A stretch of 18,894 nt of DNA, from assembly GCA_024233135.1 (NCBI GenBank), contig JACKPZ010000048.1:1-18894 (forward strand), read 5' to 3'. The position numbers and the translations under genes are program-made. Source of the stretch: Akkermansiaceae bacterium (GTDB lineage Bacteria > Verrucomicrobiota > Verrucomicrobiia > Verrucomicrobiales > Akkermansiaceae). Position 1 is the first letter of the stretch; each line of letters opens with the position of its first letter. Under the pieces are notes generated by a model. That model worked only from the letters and a program-made list of their open reading frames with translations. It was not told where the DNA came from and did not search any database. Shown here piece by piece: positions 8,023 through 14,931 of the stretch.

Positions 8023-8049
8023 ATAATCTAACGGTAGGGAAGCTGTCAA
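8023..8049 (-). promoter_or_regulatory. Putative promoter of the GYF_2 gene
   Basis: On the minus strand a perfect TTGACA (8049-8044) is followed after 15 bases by GATTAT (8028-8023), which matches TATAAT at 4 of 6 positions; TAGATT overlaps it by two bases upstream. The start codon at 8014 is only 8 bases further on, so the transcript would begin at or next to the ATG. The spacer is short for a sigma-70 promoter, so the exact -10 is uncertain. Confidence 0.45.
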
Positions 8050-8063
8050 ACCATTGATTTTTA

Positions 8064-8080
8064 AAAAGCTTTAAGCTTTT
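8064..8080. promoter_or_regulatory. Perfect inverted repeat AAAAGCTT-T-AAGCTTTT
   Basis: Two perfect 8-base arms flank a single T in an AT-rich island (about 8050-8080) inside otherwise GC-rich DNA. It lies 14 bp upstream of the TTGACA box of the GYF_2 gene and downstream of the 8141-8800 gene. It could be an operator or upstream element. The arms are AT-rich and the symmetric centre allows no RNA hairpin loop, so a terminator is less likely. Confidence 0.4.
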
Positions 8081-8140
8081 GGGCGAGAGTTTCCCAAGGT
8101 GTTTTTTTGATCGGACGGCCGGGGCCGCGAAATTGGGCTG

Positions 8141-8800
8141 CTAGAACAGGCAGCGGTCGCTCATCCGGTGCAGCGCCCGGCGGGCGAGGGGGAATGTCTC
8201 GGCCAGGAGTCCGAGCAGTTCGCGGGTGTCCGGTCCGATTCCCGAGCGGTTCGAGGCGCTGCGGTACGACTGCCTCGCGAAGGACTCGTAGAATCCGGTA
8301 TCCGGCGCGCCGTGCCGCCCGGCCCGGTGTTCGAGAAACTCGGGGAACAATCCGGTGAGCACTAGAAATTGATCGCCCGCGGCTACTTCCAGGTGGAAGC
8401 GCAACATGCCGTGGGACGATTGGATCACCGATTGGAAATCAACCGCATGGGTGATCCATGCGGGCATGGCGCCCGGCCGGCGGTCCGGACGCGTGTCAAG
8501 TTTTTCGACAAGGACGCCGGCGACGTAGTCGGCGAGGTCCGGCTGGTCGATCCCGCCATCGAGAAACGCGTGTCTCACCAGCACATAGAAGTAGAGCGAC
8601 GGAGAGACCGGCAGGGCGACCGGACTTTCCAGCAAGGCCCGGTGGATCTCCTTGAGATCAAGAATGGCGGTGACCGATTCCGGGTCCGTCCAGAGATGGG
8701 CGAGAAGGCTGCCGTCACCCTCCCCGGCGAGGAGGGACTCGATGAACGCCATGTCGGCGGGCGTGACACCCGCACGGGCGGAAGCCAAACGGTGCATCAT
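8141..8800 (-). CDS. Conserved-looking hypothetical protein, family not recognised
   Basis: A 219-residue protein that I cannot assign. It looks soluble and mostly helical, without a signal peptide, membrane segment, Cys cluster or nucleotide-binding loop. Noticeable parts are the segment SLYFYVLVRHAFLDGG in the first half, LVLTGLFPEFLEHR in the second half, and an Arg/Ser-rich stretch ending FARQSYRSASNR. The frame stays open upstream across the divergent gene; the start at 8800 is chosen because GGGA precedes it and it clears the 8891 gene. ATGs at 8797 and 8824 are alternatives. It is divergent from a GNAT-like gene with 90 bp between the starts. Nothing in the sequence tells its role. Confidence 0.65.
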   Translation of the reverse strand: MMHRLASARAGVTPADMAFIESLLAGEGDGSLLAHLWTDPESVTAILDLKEIHRALLESPVALPVSPSLYFYVLVRHAFLDGGIDQPDLADYVAGVLVEKLDTRPDRRPGAMPAWITHAVDFQSVIQSSHGMLRFHLEVAAGDQFLVLTGLFPEFLEHRAGRHGAPDTGFYESFARQSYRSASNRSGIGPDTRELLGLLAETFPLARRALHRMSDRCLF

Positions 8801-8807
8801 ATTTCCC

Positions 8808-8837
8808 AGCCTAGCAGAGTGCATGCCACGGCGGCAA
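8808..8837 (-). promoter_or_regulatory. Putative promoter of the 8141-8800 gene
   Basis: On the minus strand TTGCCG (8837-8832), an 18-base spacer and TAGGCT (8813-8808) lead to the ATG at 8800, only 7 bases after the -10-like box. Both boxes are imperfect. The position fits a very short or absent leader. Confidence 0.35.
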
Positions 8838-8857
8838 TGCTGGAGCGCCGTGTTTCT

Positions 8858-8885
8858 TTGACGATCCATTCGGCGGTGCCATCTT
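8858..8885 (+). promoter_or_regulatory. Putative promoter of the GNAT-like gene
   Basis: TTGACG (8858-8863), a 16-base spacer and CATCTT (8880-8885) stand 5 bases before the ATG at 8891. The -35 box matches at 5 of 6 positions and the -10 box at 3 of 6. There is no Shine-Dalgarno between them and the start. Confidence 0.35.
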
Positions 8886-8890
8886 GCGGA

Positions 8891-9169
8891 ATGAGCGCAT
8901 CCGAAGTGAACGACGACCCCACCCATCTCCGATTCGAACTCATCGAAGATGGGAAAGTCGCTTTCGCGGACTACCTGCGGGAAGGAGAGGTGCTCGAACT
9001 CACCCATGTGGAGGCGGATTTGGCACTCCGCGGCAGCGGGGCGGCTGGGCGGCTGATGGATGGTCTCCTTGCCATCGTGCGCCGCCGCGGATGGCGGGTG
9101 CGCCCGTTGTGCGGCTACGCGGCGGCCTACATCGAGCGACATCCGGAGCATCATGACTTGTTGGCGTGA
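8891..9169 (+). CDS. Small GNAT-like N-acetyltransferase (YidJ/YjdJ-type)
   Basis: A 92-residue protein of the short GNAT class (Acetyltransf_CG type). The pattern is clear: an N-terminal two-strand part (LRFELIEDGKVAFADYL), then LELTHVEADLALRGSGAAGRLM, which carries the acetyl-CoA pyrophosphate loop (RGSGAAGRL), a helix, and the ending RPLCGYAAAYIERHPEHHDLL typical of this family. Members of about 90-100 residues are common and their substrates are mostly unknown. The frame is open far upstream, but MSASEV is chosen because the conserved domain begins just after it and the upstream stretch is antisense to the divergent gene. No Shine-Dalgarno is seen. Confidence 0.85.
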   Translation: MSASEVNDDPTHLRFELIEDGKVAFADYLREGEVLELTHVEADLALRGSGAAGRLMDGLLAIVRRRGWRVRPLCGYAAAYIERHPEHHDLLA

Positions 9170-9226
9170 CTCATGCATGCGCATCCGGCGCGTGAAACGA
9201 ATTCCGCATTTTTTGCTCCCTCGGTA

Positions 9227-9254
9227 TTGCGCTGCGCCGGCGGGAGCTTAGATT
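9227..9254 (+). promoter_or_regulatory. Putative promoter of the small lipoprotein gene
   Basis: TTGCGC (9227-9232), a 16-base spacer and TAGATT (9249-9254) form a sigma-70-like pair. The predicted start of transcription falls inside the palindrome at 9255-9266, leaving a leader of about 55 bases before the ATG at 9317. Confidence 0.4.
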
Positions 9255-9266
9255 GGAAACGTTTCC
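9255..9266. promoter_or_regulatory. Perfect 12-bp palindrome GGAAACGTTTCC, possible operator
   Basis: The palindrome directly follows the -10-like TAGATT and covers the predicted transcription start, a usual place for a repressor site. A central CG with AAACGTTT is the shape bound by many LacI-family regulators, which is family knowledge. No such regulator gene lies in the window, so the link is inference. Confidence 0.45.
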
Positions 9267-9316
9267 TCCGGGCGATTCCGGACGGGAGCATCCACACAAT
9301 TTCTCCCGGTATCGAA

Positions 9317-9499
9317 ATGAAAACATTGAACCGATTCACATGGTTGACGGTGCTTGGCATCGCGGCGGGTTGCGCGTTCCAGAAGGCCCAGCAGGTGAAA
9401 ACCGACCGTCTCGCGCGCAAAGCGGCGGGCGAGGGTGGCTACGAACGCACTCATCCGAAGCCCGGCGCACCGGTCATGCCGGCCGCCAGCCCGGCATGA
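9317..9499 (+). CDS. Small putative lipoprotein, 60 residues
   Basis: A short protein with a type II signal peptide: MKTLNR, a hydrophobic core (FTWLTVLGIA) and AAG before Cys19, which fits a lipobox. The mature part of about 42 residues is basic and then Pro/Ala-rich, with no recognisable domain. The ATG at 9317 is chosen because it starts the signal peptide; the frame itself is open further upstream. It would be anchored in the outer or inner membrane. Its function is unknown. The upstream promoter and palindrome suggest its own regulation. Confidence 0.65.
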   Translation: MKTLNRFTWLTVLGIAAGCAFQKAQQVKTDRLARKAAGEGGYERTHPKPGAPVMPAASPA

Positions 9500-9577
9500 C
9501 CTGACGACGGTCGGCCGGGAATCAACGATTCCCCATCTCCGGCGTGCGATTTGCTCGATCCGATGTAGGTTGGGCGG

Positions 9578-11029
9578 GTGCGATTGCTGGTTTCCGGAGC
9601 GAATGGCTACATCGGCCTCAGACTGGTCCGCGAGTTGATCGACCGCGGGCACGAGGTGCTGGCGACGGTGCGCGACAAGCGCAGGTTTCCTCTCGACGAC
9701 TTCGCGGAGACGGACGCGCTGCGCCTCGTCGAAGTTGATTTCCTTGATGAGGTGAGCTGCCGGTCGTTGCCGGGAAACGTGGACGCCGCCTTCTATCTGC
9801 TGCATTCGATGGGATCCGGAGCGGGATTCGCATCGAAGGAGGAAACCTGTGCCCTGAATTTCGCCGCGGCGGCGGAGATGAACGGCTGGCGCCGCATCAT
9901 CTATCTCGGAGGGCTCGGCGCGGATCGCGAACCGTTGTCCGCCCACCTCGCGTCGCGCCGCAATGTGGAGTCCATGCTCGATGCCTGTGGCGTGCCGCTC
10001 ACGGTCCTGCGCGCGTCGATCATCGTCGGCTCGGGATCCGCGTCGTTCGAGATCATCCGTGACCTTGCGGAAAAACTCCCGTTGCTCGTAACCCCCCGCT
10101 GGGTGAAAACCCGCTGCCAGCCCATCGCCATCCGAAACGTGCTCGGCTACCTCGCCGGTTGCGCGGAGGACGACCGCACGGCCGGCCGCACCTACGACAT
10201 CGGCGGGCCCGAAGTCCTCGCCTATGTGGACCTCATCCGCCGCTACGCGAAGACCCGCGGGCTCAAGCGGTTCTTCCTTTCCACACGCGTGCTGAGCCCG
10301 CGCCTCTCGTCGTGGTGGCTCGTGCTGCTGACGAGCACCTCGTTTCCGATTGCCCGCGCGCTGGTCGACTCGATGACTCACGAGACCGTCTGCCACGATG
10401 AGGAAATCCGCGGCATCGTCCCCCAGGAACTGCTCACCTATCAGGAAGCGGTGGAGCGGGCCTTGTCGCGCATCGCGCAGAACAGGGTGCCTTCCAGTTG
10501 GACCGACGCGCTCGCCGCGGGCACGCTCGATCCCCGGTGCTTCGACGCGGTGAAGGCGCCGGAGCACGGAGTCTATCAGGACACCCGTTCCGTCCCGCTC
10601 GACGCGCCCATGGAGGAAGTGAAACGAAGGATCTGGTCCATTGGTGGACACGCCGGGTGGCCCTCGATGAACTGGGCGTGGAAAATCCGCGGCGCGCTCG
10701 ACAAGATCGTCGGCGGCACCGGGCTCCGCCGCGGACGGAGACACCCGCAGGAACTCCGGCCGGGCGACGCGCTCGATTTCTGGCGCGTGATCCTCGCCGA
10801 TCGGAAAAAAGGCCGGCTCCTTCTCTACGCGGAAATGAGGCTTCCCGGCGAGGCGTGGCTCGAGTTCTCCATCGAAGATCTGCCGGACGGGCGCCCGGGT
10901 CTGCGCCAGACCGCCACCTTCCGCCCCCAGGGATTGTTCGGGCGTTTGTATTGGTTCTCCGTGTTGCCGTTCCATTTCCTGCTCTTTCCCCGCATGATCC
11001 GGCGGCTGGCGCAACGTGCCATGCCCTAA
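9578..11029 (+). CDS. Atypical SDR (NAD(P)-binding) protein fused to DUF2867
   Basis: A 483-residue protein. The N-terminal Rossmann domain begins MRLLVSGANGYIG, with the glycine-rich dinucleotide loop at residues 7-13, and resembles atypical short-chain dehydrogenases (about 1-290). The usual catalytic Tyr-x-x-x-Lys is not evident; the matching stretch after GGLGAD reads HLASR, so normal dehydrogenase chemistry is doubtful. The C-terminal part (about 320-480, DAPMEEVKRRIWSIGGHAGW, then LRPGDALDFWRV) is DUF2867-like. The fusion is a known architecture of unclear role. The start is GTG, chosen because the Rossmann fold begins immediately; TAGGTT lies 6 bases upstream. It ends 40 bp before the mscS-like gene. 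Confidence 0.82.
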   Translation: MRLLVSGANGYIGLRLVRELIDRGHEVLATVRDKRRFPLDDFAETDALRLVEVDFLDEVSCRSLPGNVDAAFYLLHSMGSGAGFASKEETCALNFAAAAEMNGWRRIIYLGGLGADREPLSAHLASRRNVESMLDACGVPLTVLRASIIVGSGSASFEIIRDLAEKLPLLVTPRWVKTRCQPIAIRNVLGYLAGCAEDDRTAGRTYDIGGPEVLAYVDLIRRYAKTRGLKRFFLSTRVLSPRLSSWWLVLLTSTSFPIARALVDSMTHETVCHDEEIRGIVPQELLTYQEAVERALSRIAQNRVPSSWTDALAAGTLDPRCFDAVKAPEHGVYQDTRSVPLDAPMEEVKRRIWSIGGHAGWPSMNWAWKIRGALDKIVGGTGLRRGRRHPQELRPGDALDFWRVILADRKKGRLLLYAEMRLPGEAWLEFSIEDLPDGRPGLRQTATFRPQGLFGRLYWFSVLPFHFLLFPRMIRRLAQRAMP

Positions 11030-11034
11030 CAATT

Positions 11035-11063
11035 TTGACATTGGCCCGGCCCCTGCGGTCCTT
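11035..11063 (+). promoter_or_regulatory. TTGACA box upstream of the mscS-like gene
   Basis: A perfect TTGACA (11035-11040) lies just after the SDR stop codon. With a 17-base spacer the -10 position reads GTCCTT, a poor match. The ATG at 11070 is 29 bases from the -35 box, the same distance as at the GYF_2 gene. Weak on its own. Confidence 0.25.
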
Positions 11064-11069
11064 TGGGGC

Positions 11070-12623
11070 ATGATGTCCGAACGGATCGGAATCCGCCGCC
11101 GCGCCGCCGCGTGGACCGTCATCGGGTGGTCGCTTGTTTCCAATGCGATGTCCGCTTCCGCCGATGGTCCCCTGGCGGGGGAGGAAGTCGCCATCCGCCA
11201 GCAGACCGACGCCGTCATCAGCGGCCTCACCGGCCGGATGCGGGCCTTCGGAGAATGGATCGATGGATGCGGTGCCTCCATCGGTGGCGGAGGACTCGCG
11301 GATCCATGGATCGGCTCGATCAATGGCGCGCGACTCCTCACGAGCGTGCTCGTGCTGCTTCTCGCATCGGGCGCGGCGTGGGCGCTGGTGCACGGGATCC
11401 GCCGCTTCGCCGGGAGGCTCCGCAAACACGGCGACATGACGTGGCCGCGCATGTTTCTATCCGCCGTCCGCAAACCGCTGGCCTTCGCCTTCGTGCTTGT
11501 TGCCACCTATTTCTCGGTGGGCATCCTGTTGGATGCGACGGGTACGAAGGGGCCGCGATTTCTCAGCGGCTGCGTCTACGTGGGGCTCGCCGTCGCCGCG
11601 TTCTGGCTGCTGTTCCGCATCATCCGCGGCGTGGAGAAGAAACTGCAATCGCTCGCGGACCGCAGCGAAAGCATGCTCGACAACGTGCTGGTTCCGGTGA
11701 CCGGCACCGCATTGCGCCTGCTCGTGCCGCTGCTGTGCCTGGTCTTTGTCCGCGGCGCCGTCCACTTTCCGGAACACATCGACTGGATGGCCGGCAAATC
11801 CCTCGCCATCCTGTTCATCGCGAGCATCGCCTACCTCGTCGTCCGCACCACCAATGTCTCCGTGCGCGCCCTGATGCGGGTGAACCGCATGGACGTCGCC
11901 GACAACCTGCGGGCCCGTGAGATCCACACCCAGGCGGCCGTCATCCGCAAGATCGTTGTCGTCAGCACCATCTTCCTCGGCGTCGCCTGCACCCTCATGT
12001 TGTTCCAACCGGTGCGGCAGCTCGGCACCAGCCTGCTCGCTTCGGCGGGCATCGCCGGCATCGTGCTCGGCTTCGCCGCCCAGAAAACCCTCGGCAACCT
12101 GTTCGCGGGAATCCAGATCGCCTTCTCCCAGCCGATCCGTCTCGATGATGTCGTCATCGTCGAAGGCGAGTGGGGGCGCATTGAGGACATCACGCTCACC
12201 TTCGTCACCGTCCAGATCTGGGACGACCGCCGACTCATCCTCCCGATCAATTATTTCATCGAGCATCCGTTCCAGAACTGGACAAGGAAATCCGCGGATC
12301 TCCTCAACAGCGTGTTTCTCTACACCGACTACACGTTGCCCATCGATCCGCTGCGTGCCGAACTGAAACGCCTGCTCGATGCAAGCCCGCTCTGGGACCG
12401 CCGGGCATGGGTCCTACAGGTCACCGACATGACGCCCGACGCCATGGAAATCCGTTGTCTCATGACGTCGAGCGACGCGCCCAAGGGGTGGGACTTGAAG
12501 TGCGAAATCCGCGAGGGATTGATCAAATACATTCAGGAAAAGCACCCAGATTGCCTGCCGCGCACCCGTGCGGAACTGCGGCGTGACGGCTCGGCGGAGC
12601 CTACGCTCTCGAGCGCTCAGTAG
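11070..12623 (+). CDS. MscS-family mechanosensitive channel protein
   Basis: A 517-residue membrane protein. It has a signal peptide (about 1-31, cleavage near SASA), a short periplasmic part, then roughly six hydrophobic segments (about 87-110, 131-155, 165-185, 213-230, 244-262, 292-312). The MscS pore helix and domain follow (about 318-400: Gly/Ala-rich LLASAGIAGIVLGFAAQKTLGN, then PIRLDDVV, GRIEDI and LPINYF..HPFQNWT). A soluble C-terminal domain ends the protein. Such channels release solutes on hypo-osmotic shock. It is longer than E. coli MscS (286 residues), like the medium-size MscS group. The start at 11070 fits the signal peptide; 11073 is also possible. The stop lies inside the end of the convergent lipoprotein gene. 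Confidence 0.9.
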   Translation: MMSERIGIRRRAAAWTVIGWSLVSNAMSASADGPLAGEEVAIRQQTDAVISGLTGRMRAFGEWIDGCGASIGGGGLADPWIGSINGARLLTSVLVLLLASGAAWALVHGIRRFAGRLRKHGDMTWPRMFLSAVRKPLAFAFVLVATYFSVGILLDATGTKGPRFLSGCVYVGLAVAAFWLLFRIIRGVEKKLQSLADRSESMLDNVLVPVTGTALRLLVPLLCLVFVRGAVHFPEHIDWMAGKSLAILFIASIAYLVVRTTNVSVRALMRVNRMDVADNLRAREIHTQAAVIRKIVVVSTIFLGVACTLMLFQPVRQLGTSLLASAGIAGIVLGFAAQKTLGNLFAGIQIAFSQPIRLDDVVIVEGEWGRIEDITLTFVTVQIWDDRRLILPINYFIEHPFQNWTRKSADLLNSVFLYTDYTLPIDPLRAELKRLLDASPLWDRRAWVLQVTDMTPDAMEIRCLMTSSDAPKGWDLKCEIREGLIKYIQEKHPDCLPRTRAELRRDGSAEPTLSSAQ

Positions 12624-13018
12624 GGGCGCTCCACAATCACATATCCACCGCTCCGGGGGCGGTAGTAAACGTCGTTGTGCCGATAATAGCGCGTCCCCCT
12701 GACGGTGGTGACCTCGTAGCCGTTCGGCAGTTCCCGGATGATTCGATTCGTCCGGCCCCGGTCGTGATGGCGATGGGGATGCGGGTCGCTGACGACGACA
12801 TATCCACTTCCGCGCGGCCTGTAATACACATCGTCGTGAACATAATAGCGTGTGCCCGAATAGGTGACCACCCTGTGCTGCGGAGGCAGCGTCCGGGTGT
12901 AGTATCCGGGGTTCCGGGTGACGGTCGTTACGGAATAGTCCGCGGGGACGACACAGCCGGTCCACGTGAATCCGGCGGCTCCGATCAAGACGGGCAGGAG
13001 TTTGAGTTTCGTGTTCAT
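12617..13018 (-). CDS. Small lipoprotein with two GTRYY/DVYYRPR repeats
   Basis: A 133-residue exported protein. The signal peptide (MNTKLKLLPVLIGAAGF) ends at Cys22 in TWTGC; Trp at -3 is unusual for a lipobox, but the rest fits. The mature part has two copies of a 32-34-residue unit (about 47-78 and 98-131), sharing GTRYY, DVYYRPR and GYV.V, joined by a His/Arg-rich linker (PHPHRHHDRGR). Tyr-rich repeats of this kind resemble DUF6515-like envelope proteins; the role is unknown. The frame is open far upstream, but the start at 13018 gives the signal peptide. Its last 7 bases overlap the end of the mscS-like gene on the other strand. Confidence 0.75.
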   Translation of the reverse strand: MNTKLKLLPVLIGAAGFTWTGCVVPADYSVTTVTRNPGYYTRTLPPQHRVVTYSGTRYYVHDDVYYRPRGSGYVVVSDPHPHRHHDRGRTNRIIRELPNGYEVTTVRGTRYYRHNDVYYRPRSGGYVIVERPY

Positions 13019-13173
13019 GGTGCCGCCGGATTCGCAGGAACCGGTCCGCACAACCGTGCTTGATGCAAATCGTTGATCCGCAGGAGGATCGGGACGGGTG
13101 TGAAAGGTGTGCCGGTGGTTGCGAGTCATGCATTCCGCAGTCGGAAAGCTCCGTCCGGTGCGTTGTGCAATCG

Positions 13174-14052
13174 TCATGGTTCGATGGGCGGGCTGTCGAA
13201 CGAGACTTCCACGGTCATGCGGAGGAACGCGCCGGCCGCACCGAAATACCTTCCGCTCACCGGCATCACGCCGCGCGGGTGGTGGCTGGTGCCGGTGACG
13301 ATGTGGCGGTGGTCGCAACGGTTGCCGGTGGTGGGGTCGAAGCCACGCCAGCCGAGCTGCGGGAAGTAGGCTTCGGTCCACGCGTGGGTCGATCCGCGTG
13401 CGGCGCGGGTGGCCGGGCAGTCGAGGTAACCGCTGGCGAAGCGTGCGGCGATGCCGAGGTGGCGCAGGGTTTCCATCAGCAGGGTCGCCACATCGCGGCA
13501 CGATCCGGTGCCGAGCGAAAGGGTGGTGGCCGGTGTTTGCACACCTTTCTGCTCGCGGCGTTGGTAGCCGATGCGCTGGTGGATCGTCTCCGCCAGATGG
13601 TGCACGAATTCCTCAGCGCTCGGAAATTCCTCCGGCCTCGGCAGTCCGTGGATCCAATCCTGCACGGCGGCGGTTTCCTCGGGATACACCGGTGTGAGAT
13701 AGCCGGTGACGATGCCGTGTTCGAGCGTGTCGTATTCCAGCGGATAGGGATTCGGGCTCTGCGACGGATGGGGCGGATGGGAAGGGTCGAAGAAACGCCG
13801 GATCACGGTTTGGGCATGGAAGGTCAGTTCATCTCCCGCGTCGTGGAAGTGGGCGTGGGCGATCGAGTTTCCGAAGATGTCGCGTGTCCATACGATGTCG
13901 GCCTCCGGCGAGATTGAGAGATCCAGCCGCTCGACCCTCAGGTCGTGGCCCTCGCGCGGGCGGACGACGAGCCGGTGCGTCTGGAAGGTCACCTCGCGCG
14001 AGTAGCTGTAACACGTGCGGTGTGAAATCCGGAGAAGATGGCTGTCGCTCAT
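13174..14052 (-). CDS. Transglutaminase-like protein (second of a pair)
   Basis: A 292-residue protein with the bacterial transglutaminase N-terminal domain (about 6-90, LLRISHRTCYSYS) and a transglutaminase/protease-like core. The catalytic triad is readable: Cys185 in GTGSCRDVA, His223 in THAWTEAYF and Asp239 in GFDPTTGN. No signal peptide is present, so it is probably cytoplasmic. Family members act as thiol proteases or amidases more often than as cross-linkers. The ATG overlaps the TGA of the upstream transglutaminase gene (ATGA), so the two are translationally coupled. The 155 bp after its stop, before the 13018 start, contain no gene; a GATCC-GGATC inverted repeat at 13075-13090 lacks a T-run. 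Confidence 0.88.
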   Translation of the reverse strand: MSDSHLLRISHRTCYSYSREVTFQTHRLVVRPREGHDLRVERLDLSISPEADIVWTRDIFGNSIAHAHFHDAGDELTFHAQTVIRRFFDPSHPPHPSQSPNPYPLEYDTLEHGIVTGYLTPVYPEETAAVQDWIHGLPRPEEFPSAEEFVHHLAETIHQRIGYQRREQKGVQTPATTLSLGTGSCRDVATLLMETLRHLGIAARFASGYLDCPATRAARGSTHAWTEAYFPQLGWRGFDPTTGNRCDHRHIVTGTSHHPRGVMPVSGRYFGAAGAFLRMTVEVSFDSPPIEP

Positions 14053-14894
14053 GACTGGCTGAGGATGGCGTGGTGGGCGAGGTCTTCCGCGGCGAGCGGT
14101 TGGAAGTCCTCCGACGTGCACGAAACCTCCATGGATTCCATCTGCATCGCGCCGAAGATCGTGGCGAGCGAGGCGTCGGCCGCGTCGCGACCATGAGCGA
14201 TGCGGACCAAACCGTTGAGCGGCGCGCGCCGTGTGGGATCGAAGATGAACCAGCGGTTGCCGACGCATGCCTCGAAGCAGGCGTGGAAATCCGGCGGCTC
14301 CATCCCGCAGGCGTAGCCGGTGAAATATCGGGCGGGGATGGACATCGCGCGGCACATCGCGATGCCGAGGTGTGCGAAGTCACGGCAGACGCCGGCGCGC
14401 TGGGTCACCGTGTCGAACGCGGAGGTCGCCGAGTCGGTGCTGCCGGAAAGGTAGTCGATGTTGTCGTGGATCCAGTCGGCGACGGCCACCGCCTTGTCAT
14501 AGGGATCGGCGATGCCGTCGAACAGCTTGTCCGCCAGACGGCCGATCCGGTCGGACTGGCAGTAGCGGCTCGGAAACAGATAGGGGATGGCCGTCCGGTC
14601 GATCCGCGAGACAGGAACCTCACGGATCTCGTCGTGGCCGATCATTTGCGTGCGGGTTTCCACCCGGACTCGATAGCGGATGGACAGCGAATCCACGTCG
14701 CCGGTATCGAGGCGGATGTAACGGTTTTCGCCGGTTTCCAAGGGGAACTCCTCCCAGCTCACTCCCGGGTGCGCCTCGAAGCTCTCGCTGAGGATCGTCT
14801 GTCGCGAGGACGAGAGGGCGTGGATGTTGAGAAGCATGGTGCTTCTCTTGAGAACGCGGTAGCGTAGATCGGCGGCGATGTCGAAGGTGCTCAC
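14049..14894 (-). CDS. Transglutaminase-like protein (first of a pair)
   Basis: A 281-residue protein of the same superfamily as its downstream neighbour but clearly diverged. An N-terminal beta domain (about 8-100, LRYRVLKRSTMLLNIHAL) precedes the core. The triad is Cys170 in AGVCRDFAHL, His204 in DFHACFEA and Asp219 in FIFDPT. A GTG start at 14894 is chosen because GGAGG lies 10 bases upstream and the conserved domain starts at once. An ATG at 14957 would overlap the PH-domain gene, and one at 14837 would cut the first strand. Paralogue pairs like this are often linked to alpha-E and ATP-grasp genes; neither is here. Confidence 0.86.
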   Translation of the reverse strand: MSTFDIAADLRYRVLKRSTMLLNIHALSSSRQTILSESFEAHPGVSWEEFPLETGENRYIRLDTGDVDSLSIRYRVRVETRTQMIGHDEIREVPVSRIDRTAIPYLFPSRYCQSDRIGRLADKLFDGIADPYDKAVAVADWIHDNIDYLSGSTDSATSAFDTVTQRAGVCRDFAHLGIAMCRAMSIPARYFTGYACGMEPPDFHACFEACVGNRWFIFDPTRRAPLNGLVRIAHGRDAADASLATIFGAMQMESMEVSCTSEDFQPLAAEDLAHHAILSQS

Positions 14895-14931
14895 CCGGAA
14901 GAGTCCTCCGGGTCCGGGAGATTGCAAACTC

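Noticed and set aside
8087..8110. Terminator for the 8141-8800 gene (TTGGG...CCCAA hairpin)
   Set aside because: The stem is 5 bp with a 9-base loop, and no T-run follows directly, so I would not call it.
9248..11506. 752-codon minus-strand open frame across the SDR gene
   Set aside because: It is antisense to a protein with a clear Rossmann motif and DUF2867, and its composition is that of a shadow.
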